Shown here piece by piece: positions 1 to 7,382 of a stretch of 64,000 nt of DNA. The position numbers and the translations under genes are program-made. Source of the DNA: JANSWP01 sp041941305 (GTDB taxonomy: Bacteria > Bacteroidota > Bacteroidia > Chitinophagales > Saprospiraceae); assembly GCA_041941305.1 (NCBI GenBank), contig JBGTQJ010000024.1, forward strand, positions 72,700-136,699. The letters are read 5' to 3'. The first letter of the stretch is position 1; each line of letters starts with the position of its first letter. The notes below the pieces were generated by a model. It searched no databases and was not told where the DNA came from. It saw nothing but the letters and a program-made list of their open reading frames with translations.

Positions 1-1563
1 CAATTTGGTCAAATCTATTACTCCTTCCCCAGCTTTTCGCAAAATAGATTGTATTCTAACGTAGGCATTTTGAACATATGGCCCTGTCTGACCTTGGAGA
101 TCTACAGATTCCTGGGGATTGAAAACCATTCTTTTCTTTGGGTGCACTTTGATAATGAAATATTTCAGTGCTGCAAGCCCAATTTTCTCAATTATATCAT
201 TTTGTTCAGCTTTGGAAAGCTCATATATTTCCCCTCTTTCGGCAGCATTTTTTCTGGATTCTTCAATCACCTCTTCAATCAAATCATCAGCATCCACCAC
301 CGTTCCTTCCCGGGTTTTCATTCTGCCAGTAGGTAAATCTACCATTCCATAAGCCAGGTGATACAAACCACTTGCATAGGGCTCTTTTAATCTTTTCAAA
401 ATTTCAAATACCCCCTGAAAATGACTGATTTGCTCATCACCAACTACATAAACCATTTTTTCAGTCCCGTAATCATTCCAACGCAATTGTGCTGTTCCCA
501 AATCTTGGGACGTATAGGTAGAGGTACCATCGCTCTTTATAATGGTTTTTTTACCTAAACCAATGTTTTCCAAATCAACCCAAACTCTTTTTCCATCTTT
601 ATGGAGGATACCTGCTTTTAATCCTTTTTCTATTATTTCTTTTCCAAGAAGATAGGTATCAGATTCAAAATACAGTTTATCAAAACTAACCCCTAATTTA
701 TCATACGTTACATCAAAACCATCCAAGACCCATTTATTCATGGTTTTCCAGAGTTCCAAAGTTTCTGGGTCATTGGCTTCCCATTTGAGGACCATTTCTT
801 TTGTTTCCTTACCTAACTTACTATATTCATTAAAATAGTCATTTTTATATTCTTTGAAAAAACTTACCATGTCCTGCCCCTCCTTCTTTTGGTTTTCAAA
901 AACCGAATTCGCAACTTCTGTTTTTTGCCAATCGGCATACTCCGCTTCATACAACTTAGAATAATTGACATAATAATCTCCTACAAAATGATCACCTTTC
1001 ACACCCATGCTTTCAGGAGTTTGACCCTTGGCCAACTTTTTCCAGGATAACATAGATTTACATATTGCGATTCCTCTGTTATTGACTATCTGCACCTTAA
1101 TAACTTCGTTTCCGGCAGCTTCCAGGATTTTAGAACAAGACCAGCCAAGTAAAATATTTCTGATATGTCCCAAATGGAGAGGTTTATTCGTATTTGGTGA
1201 AGAAAACTCAACCATCACTTTCTTCCCAGTCGGTTTTGCTTTTCCGTACTGAGGATCAATAGAAGCCTTTTCCAAAAATTCTATCCAGAAGGCATTGCTG
1301 ATTGAAAGATTCAGAAAGCCTTTTATTACGTTAAAAGCAGCAATTTCTTCCACGTTTTCTACTAAAAAACTCCCCAATTCATTGGCAATTTGTTCAGGTC
1401 CTTTCCTGGCTATTTTGGTAAATGGAAAAACGACAACAGTATAATCTCCTTCAAATTCTTTACGAGTGACATTCATTGTTATTTGATTATTTGAAATGTC
1501 ACTTTCATAAAGCGATTTGATCCCTTTTTTAACTCCTTCTTGAATGATGGAAATTATTTCCAT
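1..1563 (-). CDS. argS: Arginyl-tRNA synthetase (3' end outside window)
   Basis: Class I aminoacyl-tRNA synthetase that charges tRNA-Arg in the cytoplasm. The minus-strand frame from ATG at 1563 runs open for 521 codons to the window edge, so the last part (about 70 residues of the anticodon-binding domain, judged by usual family length near 590) is missing. Visible landmarks are an N-terminal additional domain, the segment SPNTNKPLHLGH containing the HIGH-type signature (complement of about 1164-1200), and RMKTREGTVVDADDL, the usual degenerate KMSKS loop of ArgRS (complement of about 290-335). The extreme visible C-terminus (GPYVQNAYVRIQSILRKA) is typical of the start of the DALR anticodon-binding domain. 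The ATG at 1563 is the first in-frame start with a family-like N-terminus. No strong ribosome binding site is seen, which is normal in Bacteroidota. Confidence 0.96.
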   Translation of the reverse strand, partial: MEIISIIQEGVKKGIKSLYESDISNNQITMNVTRKEFEGDYTVVVFPFTKIARKGPEQIANELGSFLVENVEEIAAFNVIKGFLNLSISNAFWIEFLEKASIDPQYGKAKPTGKKVMVEFSSPNTNKPLHLGHIRNILLGWSCSKILEAAGNEVIKVQIVNNRGIAICKSMLSWKKLAKGQTPESMGVKGDHFVGDYYVNYSKLYEAEYADWQKTEVANSVFENQKKEGQDMVSFFKEYKNDYFNEYSKLGKETKEMVLKWEANDPETLELWKTMNKWVLDGFDVTYDKLGVSFDKLYFESDTYLLGKEIIEKGLKAGILHKDGKRVWVDLENIGLGKKTIIKSDGTSTYTSQDLGTAQLRWNDYGTEKMVYVVGDEQISHFQGVFEILKRLKEPYASGLYHLAYGMVDLPTGRMKTREGTVVDADDLIEEVIEESRKNAAERGEIYELSKAEQNDIIEKIGLAALKYFIIKVHPKKRMVFNPQESVDLQGQTGPYVQNAYVRIQSILRKAGEGVIDLTKL

Positions 1564-1787
1564 GGAAATGAAAATGGTTTTTGTTTTGATGGCTAAACTG
1601 TCTATGCTGTATCCACAAATCACCCTACAATTTAAGCATCTTTACACCTTTTTAGAAAGTCGGCAAAGTTATCATTTTTGCACATTTAAAGTAATTAGCG
1701 GGAAGAACAATTATGAGAAGAGAAAAATTCCCAGGGGAAAGAAATTGGTGAAAAAACAAAAAAAGCTTGTTTGAAAAAGGAGGATAT
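1564..1787. other. Intergenic region between argS and a small secreted-protein gene
   Basis: No gene is supported here. The region holds the argS leader with a TAnnTTTG-type box (listed separately) and an A-rich stretch around 1735-1770. A short plus-strand open frame crosses the argS start and lacks any recognisable domain, so it was not called. Confidence 0.6.
1664..1671 (-). promoter_or_regulatory. Candidate -7 box for argS
   Basis: The plus strand reads CAAAGTTA, which is TAACTTTG on the minus strand and matches the Bacteroidota -7 consensus TAnnTTTG. It lies about 100 bases upstream of the argS start. No convincing -33 TTTG partner at normal spacing was found, so the call rests on one box in AT-rich DNA. 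Confidence 0.35.
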
Positions 1788-2246
1788 TTAAGCTTTCGGT
1801 TCCACTTTCTGCAAATATACTTTGCCAGGAATGCAACTGCTGAATGAAGTATTTCCCATCCATCCCCCTTCCAACCGAAGCTTATCGCCATCCTTCACTA
1901 TCATCAATACTCCTTTTTTTACACACCACTCCATTCCAGCTTCCGCTTTAAAATCCAATATTTTGGTTTCTTGAAAATGAAAATATTTGTCTTCTTTCAA
2001 TTCACCAATGATTTCCATTTCAGCATAAATATTTCCGACATTTGCGTAAGAACGCCCGGAAACAATTTTACCTCTCTGATTGAGGTACAATTCGAAATCG
2101 TATTTCTTGCTATAACATGATTTTGCCTCCTGGGTGTTATAGCCTTTCCATTGGCCGGTAAGGTCGCATTGGGCAATTAATGGAATAGAAAAAAATGTAA
2201 AAGTGGCAATAAGCAACCACTTGTAAGGGTGTAAATGCTTTTCCAT
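1788..2246 (-). CDS. Small secreted protein, single WxG/PGK domain
   Basis: A 152-aa protein with an N-terminal signal peptide ending near SIPLIAQ, so probably periplasmic or outer surface. I do not recognise a named family. The mature part starts with LTGQWKGY, has a central WCVKKG block and ends with GGWMG, then CIPGKVYLQKV. The same order of landmarks (G-x-W-x-G, W-C-x-K, L-x-G-x-W, C-x-PGK-x-x-L) occurs twice in the protein at 42815-44074, so the two genes share a domain that looks like a small lipocalin- or avidin-like beta barrel. Two conserved cysteines (in the WC block and before PGK) could form a disulfide. It is transcribed towards argS and away from the phosphatase at 2302. Function is unknown. 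Confidence 0.8.
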   Translation of the reverse strand: MEKHLHPYKWLLIATFTFFSIPLIAQCDLTGQWKGYNTQEAKSCYSKKYDFELYLNQRGKIVSGRSYANVGNIYAEMEIIGELKEDKYFHFQETKILDFKAEAGMEWCVKKGVLMIVKDGDKLRLEGGWMGNTSFSSCIPGKVYLQKVEPKA

Positions 2247-2283
2247 GAGTGTACTTGACTAAAAGTAATTTGCTTTTCTGACA

Positions 2284-2291
2284 CAAATATA
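2284..2291 (-). promoter_or_regulatory. Candidate promoter of the 1788-2246 gene
   Basis: The plus strand reads CAAATATA, giving TATATTTG on the minus strand (TAnnTTTG). A TTG triplet lies 23 bases further upstream (complement of 2315-2317), within the tolerated Bacteroidota spacing. The element overlaps the region just before the divergent phosphatase start at 2302. Confidence 0.4.
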
Positions 2292-2301
2292 ATAAAATAT
2301 T

Positions 2302-3000
2302 ATGCGAAAAATTGCAATTTCAGATATACATGGTTGTAATAGAACATTTAATGAATTGCTAAAAAAAATAAAGTTTAATAAAAACGATGTGCTCTATCTC
2401 CTCGGAGATTATATAGATAGGGGCCCTGATTCAAAGGGGGTTATTGATACCATTTTGAATTTTTCCAAAAATGGTTTTCAAATTAATTGCCTGAAAGGCA
2501 ACCACGAAGAACAAATACTTAAGGCTAAAAAAGATAGAGATGCATACCTCGACTGGCAATATTGGGGTGGAAAACAAACTATGTCCAGTTTCGGAACAGA
2601 TGACATTCATCAAATCCCCAAAAAGTATTGGGACTTCTTTGAAAACCTTGAATATTACTTTGAAACTGATAATTATATTCTTGCCCATGCTGGGTTAAAT
2701 TTTGAGATGGAAAATCCTCTTGAAGGAAAATATTCAATGATGTGGATTCGAGATTGGTACAACGAAATAAATTATCAATGGCTGGAAAATCGAATTATCA
2801 TCCACGGTCATACACCCACCGATACGCTAAATATTCAGCAGGCATATTTACAATTAAATGAGGTTCAAATATTAAATATTGACAATGGTTGTTTCTATAA
2901 AATCAGTCATGGTAGGGGGAAACTTTGTGCTTTTGATATGAGTAATCGCTTACTTTATTTTCAAGAGAATATAGACGATATGTCGGCTTTTTTTGGCTAA
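2302..3000 (+). CDS. Metallophosphoesterase of the Ser/Thr protein phosphatase (PPP-like) family
   Basis: Predicted cytoplasmic metal-dependent phosphatase of 232 aa. All family motifs are present in order: DIHG (residues about 8-11), GDYIDRGPDS (about 35-44), GNHEE (about 65-69), HAGLN (about 130) and HGHTPT (about 168). These supply the two-metal ligands and the catalytic His. The family includes PrpA/PrpB-like protein phosphatases and diadenosine-tetraphosphatase-like enzymes, so the exact substrate (phosphoprotein or dinucleotide) cannot be fixed from sequence. It is a single gene, divergent from the secreted-protein gene on the left and convergent with rsmD on the right. There is no signal peptide. 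The N-terminus MRKIAISDIHGC is typical of the family and fixes the start. Confidence 0.9.
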   Translation: MRKIAISDIHGCNRTFNELLKKIKFNKNDVLYLLGDYIDRGPDSKGVIDTILNFSKNGFQINCLKGNHEEQILKAKKDRDAYLDWQYWGGKQTMSSFGTDDIHQIPKKYWDFFENLEYYFETDNYILAHAGLNFEMENPLEGKYSMMWIRDWYNEINYQWLENRIIIHGHTPTDTLNIQQAYLQLNEVQILNIDNGCFYKISHGRGKLCAFDMSNRLLYFQENIDDMSAFFG

Positions 3001-3014
3001 AATGGGTGCTAATT

Positions 3015-3042
3015 TAATTCAAAAATGATATTGAATTATTTT
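3015..3042. terminator. Weak hairpin between the convergent phosphatase and rsmD genes
   Basis: An 8-bp perfect stem TAATTCAA/TTGAATTA (3015-3022 and 3031-3038) with an 8-base loop is followed by TTTT on the plus strand. It lies between convergent genes and could end transcription of the phosphatase gene. The stem is AT-rich and weak. Confidence 0.4.
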
Positions 3043-3051
3043 AGAAGAAAC

Positions 3052-3591
3052 CTAATTTTTAAAAAAGCTAAAGATGGTTTTTCCATAATTTCTAACCTGA
3101 AATAAGTGCTTATGGTTTTCAAAATCATGATTGGGATTATGTTCTAAAACAAACCATCCATGCTCCTTTAATAACTTTTTTTCAAAAATCAAATCCGGTA
3201 TGGAGTCAAGTGATGGTAAGCCGTAAGGAGGTCCGGCAAAAATGTAATCATATTGAATCGCTGTGTGATTTATAAATTTGAAGACATCTCCCTGGATAAT
3301 ATTGATATGGCCCTGAATTTTGAATAATTGGGCAGTTTTTTTTACAAACAGCACACAACCTTTGAATTTGTCTACATAAGTAACATCAGTACACCCTCTT
3401 GAAATAAATTCATAGCTATGGTTACCTGTTCCACCAAACAAATCCAAAACCTTTAATGCTTCAAAATCAAAATTATTTTGAAGGATGTTGAACAATCCTT
3501 CCTTAGCAAAATCAGTAGTCGGACGCGTCGGCCATTTTTTTGCTGGCGGGTAAAACTTTCTTCCCTTGAATTGACCTCCTATTATTCGCAT
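3052..3591 (-). CDS. rsmD: 16S rRNA (guanine-966 N2)-methyltransferase family, altered motif IV
   Basis: RsmD methylates G966 of 16S rRNA during 30S assembly using S-adenosylmethionine. The 179-aa length and start MRIIGGQFKGRKF are typical of the family. Further marks are RPTTDFAKEGLFNIL (residues about 23-37), the SAM-binding loop LDLFGGTG (49-56) and the acidic end of strand 2 (VDKF). The oddity is motif IV: family members have DPPY (or N/S-PPY), whereas here residues 120-123 are GPPY, followed by G-L instead of the frequent D-L. The reading frame is otherwise intact. It is the third gene of a probable minus-strand operon after DUF3822, with a 179-base gap. The altered motif raises the question whether the enzyme is active. 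Confidence 0.88.
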   Translation of the reverse strand: MRIIGGQFKGRKFYPPAKKWPTRPTTDFAKEGLFNILQNNFDFEALKVLDLFGGTGNHSYEFISRGCTDVTYVDKFKGCVLFVKKTAQLFKIQGHINIIQGDVFKFINHTAIQYDYIFAGPPYGLPSLDSIPDLIFEKKLLKEHGWFVLEHNPNHDFENHKHLFQVRNYGKTIFSFFKN

Positions 3592-3770
3592 GGTAAGGTG
3601 TGTAATTAATGAAAATGAAAGTTAAATGAAAATTCAACTTATTGTTTCATATATATTCGGCATTCTCGTTTTTATTTTCATCTTAATTGAACAGACAGCC
3701 CAGGACTGTATTTTGAACCAAAAATCTTGTTATTATTGGAAAGTACACTCAAACCAGGATAGCCCTGTTC

Positions 3771-4625
3771 TTATTTGCAAAGGGAAAGCGAAAATAGGTC
3801 ATGGTAAAAGTGGATTGGTACCGTATCAATTTTTTTTCCAAAAGTCAAAAAACCAGGGCTGGGAACAAATTGAATTTTTCGGATATACCTGTAAAACAAA
3901 GTATACAATTCTGAATCTTCTACGATTTTGCCTGATAACCAAACTGGAGTTTCCTCAGCGTTCAGTTTAAACTGAGAAAAGATCAGTAACAAATAGTAAA
4001 CTGCATCCTTGGCTGTTTTAAAAGGAAACTGATTAAATAAGAGCAATGACCTTTTTTCAAACAAAACGATTTGGAGGTGATGGTCTCGAACATTTAAAAA
4101 TAAGTAATGATCACTTTGATCATTCGTTAAACCTTGAGCACCAAGGATTAATGCAGTGCCGATATGAAATTCTTTTCCTGTCGTAAATTTTCTTTTGAAA
4201 AGATTATGCTCTTCTTCCAATGAAGAATAAATCAAACTCGCATTGACTTCAGAAACATTGTTTACAGAGATAATAGCATCTTCAGGAATTTCTAATACCC
4301 CCTTGAGATAACTATCCATTTCTTTATCATTAAACAATCTTGATGGAAGAATGGTAAACTCTTGTGTTTGGCAGGCAATTTTCACTTTTTGGAATAGCCT
4401 TGAAAATAGGGGTTCTGAATTTATGAGTTCAGCTATTGTTCTTGATTTTGAATTGACATCTCCACTAGAATTGAGTTGATAGTCTCTTAAAAGCAGTACT
4501 TTTTTATTGTTATCGGATACTAAATAAAGTAAACTGTCCATTCCGACGAGAATGGACAGTTGATATGAAGAGGTGGATTTTCGATTAAAATCCGATTCTT
4601 GTATTTCAATATTTAATTTTCCCAA
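3771..4625 (-). CDS. DUF3822 family protein
   Basis: A 284-aa cytoplasmic protein recognised as the Bacteroidota-specific DUF3822 family, usually encoded next to rsmD and coaD, as seen here with rsmD downstream. Family marks are the YQLSILVGMDSLLYLV segment near residues 20-35, alternating beta strands suggesting an actin-like ATPase fold, the central YLFLNVRDHHLQIVLFEKRSLLLFNQF region, and the short C-terminus FSLSLCK. The molecular role is not established; placement suggests a link to RNA modification or cofactor metabolism. Its start overlaps the end of the upstream gene at 4613-5203 by 13 bases, so the two are probably translationally coupled. Confidence 0.85.
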   Translation of the reverse strand: MGKLNIEIQESDFNRKSTSSYQLSILVGMDSLLYLVSDNNKKVLLLRDYQLNSSGDVNSKSRTIAELINSEPLFSRLFQKVKIACQTQEFTILPSRLFNDKEMDSYLKGVLEIPEDAIISVNNVSEVNASLIYSSLEEEHNLFKRKFTTGKEFHIGTALILGAQGLTNDQSDHYLFLNVRDHHLQIVLFEKRSLLLFNQFPFKTAKDAVYYLLLIFSQFKLNAEETPVWLSGKIVEDSELYTLFYRYIRKIQFVPSPGFLTFGKKIDTVPIHFYHDLFSLSLCK

Positions 4626-5203
4626 TTTCCAGCAACTGTAGGTTTATTTAAGTCTCCAAATTTAATAATTGCATTCGGGTTGTAACGGTCATCATACTTC
4701 TTAAATCGATTGTCAGCATATTTTCCCATGAAGATCTTCCAAACAGTTCCAACTTCGACAACGTTTACCAATGTATTTTGATAAGTTAAAGTATCAGCAG
4801 CAATATCAAATACAGCACCACTGCCAAATGGAACATACCTAAGAGAATCCAAAGACAATCCAAGAGCTGCAATAGAATCGCGGGCTGGGATAAAGGTCGT
4901 ATCATACTGGATTTCTCCCGTAAAGTTTGGATCATCCGGGTCTCCAATGATACTGACTATTGCAAAGGAGTCACGATTTAAAACCAATGAAAGAGAATCA
5001 AAATCAGGAGCGAATCCTCCTTTGACACCTCTAAACGCTTCTTGAGCTGTTCGAATTTCCATCAATCGCTCTACAACCGCATCGCGTCTTGAATCTTTTT
5101 CATTTTTAAAAGCAATTGGTTCTTGAATACTACTGATAAGGACGTAAACTAAAAAGAAGATTAAGAGGACTAGAATTAAGTTGAAAATAACTCGCTTTTT
5201 CAT
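4613..5203 (-). CDS. Single-pass membrane protein with pseudopilin-like N-terminus
   Basis: A 196-aa protein with one N-terminal membrane segment (residues about 5-25) after MKKR and the rest predicted outside the cytoplasm. Right after the membrane helix comes an amphipathic helix (RRDAVVERLMEIRTAQEAFR) followed by a GGFAPDFDSL segment, an arrangement resembling type II secretion pseudopilins and type IV pilin-like proteins. No prepilin peptidase site is evident. It is a conserved-looking Bacteroidota hypothetical upstream of DUF3822 and rsmD; the 13-base overlap with DUF3822 indicates one operon. The C-terminus AGNWEN is polar. The function is not known and the pilin-like call is structural inference only. 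Confidence 0.75.
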   Translation of the reverse strand: MKKRVIFNLILVLLIFFLVYVLISSIQEPIAFKNEKDSRRDAVVERLMEIRTAQEAFRGVKGGFAPDFDSLSLVLNRDSFAIVSIIGDPDDPNFTGEIQYDTTFIPARDSIAALGLSLDSLRYVPFGSGAVFDIAADTLTYQNTLVNVVEVGTVWKIFMGKYADNRFKKYDDRYNPNAIIKFGDLNKPTVAGNWEN

Positions 5204-5377
5204 TCAGATTTGTTTTGATGCAATGATAAGAATTTTGTGAAAAACAGAAATGAATTTCGACACAATTTTATAACAATTGCTTGATATAAAGAAACAAACT
5301 GATCAATTAAGTAACAAAACTTAATACTTAGATGCGAGAAATAACTGCTTTGGTGGGAAACTCAAGTAGCCCAAAGA

Positions 5378-5422
5378 TTAATGATCAAAGTTTACAATTA
5401 TATGAGAAACTTTGATCATTAA
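5378..5422. terminator. 16-bp perfect inverted repeat downstream of bactofilin
   Basis: TTAATGATCAAAGTTT (5378-5393) and its exact reverse complement (5407-5422) flank a 13-base loop, just beyond the stop of the bactofilin gene on the minus strand. The long stem suits a factor-independent terminator, but only ATCTTTG follows it rather than a clean T-run. It could also be a transcript-stabilising hairpin. Confidence 0.6.
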
Positions 5423-5434
5423 ACAGGAATTGTA

Positions 5435-5860
5435 CTATTTAGCTCTTGCTCTTTTATCTCCGCCAATTTTGCACTCTCCGATGTAGCGGGCGCCTTCATC
5501 GACAACAAGATTGTGGGCAGCAATGGTTCCTTTTATATATGCCGTGCTTTTTAAATGGATTGTACCTACAGCTTCTATTTCACCTTCCACTGTACCCATA
5601 ATTACAGCATCTTTAGTTTGAAGGGTTCCTTCTACCCTACCTGATTCGCCTAAAACTATTCTGTTGTTGCATTTTACTTCACCTAGAATAGTTCCATCTA
5701 ATCGTACATCTTCTTTTGAACGAAATTTACCTTCAATAAATGTACCTTTGGCCACTACACAGGTAGTGCCTGAAGAGGTGGAAGAGGATTGAGGAGAAGG
5801 ATGGGATGTTCCTGTAAGGACTTCTGCTTCAAATTTGGGTTTTGCTTTTGTACCTAACAT
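5435..5860 (-). CDS. Bactofilin (polymer-forming cytoskeletal protein)
   Basis: A 141-aa bactofilin. These proteins polymerise without nucleotide into filaments that scaffold cell-wall enzymes or membrane sites. The central beta-helix (residues about 38-130) shows the family pattern of short turns, for example RLDGTILGEVKC, GESGRVEGTL and GTVEGEIEA. A low-complexity Ser/Thr/Gly linker (residues about 18-33) precedes it and a basic tail follows it. It is single-gene in context, divergent from tsaD, with an inverted repeat directly behind its stop. A second bactofilin is encoded at 47320-47817, so the strain has at least two paralogues with different neighbours. Confidence 0.9.
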   Translation of the reverse strand: MLGTKAKPKFEAEVLTGTSHPSPQSSSTSSGTTCVVAKGTFIEGKFRSKEDVRLDGTILGEVKCNNRIVLGESGRVEGTLQTKDAVIMGTVEGEIEAVGTIHLKSTAYIKGTIAAHNLVVDEGARYIGECKIGGDKRARAK

Positions 5861-6198
5861 TTACTGGATATTGTTTTGGGTAGTTGAAAATAATAAAAAA
5901 TCGGTTTACAAAATGTTTTTCTGCGTTACACACATTGACAAAAAAACTATGTTTCAACAATCAAGCCATTCATTTTCCAAACCAAATACATCAAAATCAA
6001 ATTAGTGTTTGGTTAAAAATAATGAACATACCCTATGATCATCATTTTGAATCGGTTTCTATCAAAAATAACAGGAGGAATAATAATGGCATCAAGCACC
6101 TGAAAATCAAGTGGTTATAACATATGTTTGTTTCTTTGCAATGTGCGGAGAGAAAAACCACGGATAAATATATAAAATTCTAATTTAAAAAACACTTA
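5861..6198. other. 338-base divergent intergenic region (bactofilin / tsaD)
   Basis: No gene is supported. A 78-codon plus-strand frame lies here but has no signal peptide, no domain and a composition like untranslated AT-rich DNA. The right side contains the candidate tsaD promoter box at 6123-6130. The left side must hold the bactofilin promoter, for which no clear box was found. Confidence 0.5.
6123..6130 (+). promoter_or_regulatory. Candidate -7 box for tsaD
   Basis: TATGTTTG matches TAnnTTTG and lies about 70 bases before the tsaD start. No clear -33 TTG at 19-23 bases was found, so this is a one-box prediction. Confidence 0.35.
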
Positions 6199-7200
6199 AT
6201 GCATACATTTATTTTAGCAATCGAATCTTCTTGTGATGATACTTCCGCTGCTGTCTTGAAAAATGGTTCTATATTAAGTAATGTGGTAGCCAATCAAGAG
6301 GTTCACAAATTGTATGGGGGTGTCGTCCCTGAGGTTGCTTCCAGGGCACATCAGGAAAACATAATTCCAGTTGTAGATGCCGCTCTAAAAAAGGCTGGCA
6401 TAACAAAAGATCAGCTAAACGCTATTGCATTTACCCGAGGTCCCGGACTTATTGGCTCCTTAATTGTAGGTGTTTCATTTGCTAAGTCCTTAGCAATGAG
6501 CCTTGATATTCCAATAATTGAGGTCAATCATATGCAAGCTCATGTTTTAGCTCATTTTGCTGAAGACCCCAAACCTAATTTCCCATTTCTGTGCCTAACT
6601 GTTTCGGGTGGTCATACTCAAATAGTTTTGGTTAAAGATTTTTTAGAAATGGAAGTCATTGGTCAAACTTTGGATGATGCGGCAGGAGAAGCCTTTGATA
6701 AAACTGGTAAATTACTTGGTTTAGATTACCCGGCAGGACCCGTCATTGACCGAATGGCAAAAGATGGTAAACCCATTTTTGAATTTCCTGAACCTCAAAT
6801 CAGAGGTTTAGACTTTAGCTTCAGTGGATTAAAAACCGCTATTTTGTATTTTCTCAAAAAAAATGTCAGGGAAAACCCCAATTTCATTTCTGAAAATCTC
6901 CATGACATTTGTGCTTCCGTACAAGATAAAATCGTAACCATTTTAATGAAGAAACTGAGAAAAGCTGCCAGAGAAACAGGTATAATAGATGTAGCCATTG
7001 CAGGAGGGGTTTCTGCTAATTCTGCTTTGCGAGCAGCACTTACTGAAATGGGGAAAAAAGAAGGATGGAATACCTACATCCCAAGATTCGAATTTTGTAC
7101 GGATAACGCTGCTATGATTGCAGTAACCGGGTATTTCAAATATTTGAATGAAGAATTTGCAAATCAGGAGGTTACTCCATTAGCTAGATTCGCTTTTTAG
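6199..7200 (+). CDS. tsaD: tRNA N6-adenosine threonylcarbamoyltransferase
   Basis: TsaD transfers the threonylcarbamoyl group to A37 of ANN-decoding tRNAs (t6A synthesis), working with TsaB and TsaE in the cytoplasm. The protein has 333 aa, the usual size. Metal-binding His111 and His115 lie in NHMQAHVLAH, the ASKHA-fold phosphate loops are SGGHT (136-140) and AGGVSANSALR, and DDAAGEAFDKTGKLLGL, FSFSGLKTA and TDNAAMIA are all intact. The start MHTFILAIESSCDD is characteristic. It stands alone, divergent from the bactofilin and convergent with the M28 peptidase gene. Confidence 0.97.
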   Translation: MHTFILAIESSCDDTSAAVLKNGSILSNVVANQEVHKLYGGVVPEVASRAHQENIIPVVDAALKKAGITKDQLNAIAFTRGPGLIGSLIVGVSFAKSLAMSLDIPIIEVNHMQAHVLAHFAEDPKPNFPFLCLTVSGGHTQIVLVKDFLEMEVIGQTLDDAAGEAFDKTGKLLGLDYPAGPVIDRMAKDGKPIFEFPEPQIRGLDFSFSGLKTAILYFLKKNVRENPNFISENLHDICASVQDKIVTILMKKLRKAARETGIIDVAIAGGVSANSALRAALTEMGKKEGWNTYIPRFEFCTDNAAMIAVTGYFKYLNEEFANQEVTPLARFAF

Positions 7201-7382
7201 GATTGCTAAAAATTTAAAGTAAGGTAAATACAAAAATTAAAATAGAAAAAGCTGTTTTCATTGTTAATGAGTTCTTAGTGAAGCAGGCATCCCTTATATA
7301 AATAAAGGTCTCTTAATTCAAAAGAAAAGTCCTTAAACTAGGGCTGATGCCCACTCCAAAATATAATACTTCGCGACTTGAG

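Noticed and set aside
1544..1774. 76-codon plus-strand frame overlapping the argS start
   Set aside because: Antisense to the argS 5' end and Lys-rich from an A-run; no conserved feature.
3626..3970. Plus-strand 114-codon frame with hydrophobic N-terminus
   Set aside because: Most of it is antisense to the DUF3822 gene, and it shows no recognisable domain.
5884..6120. 78-codon plus-strand frame before tsaD
   Set aside because: No domain, signal peptide or promoter; composition is that of the AT-rich spacer.
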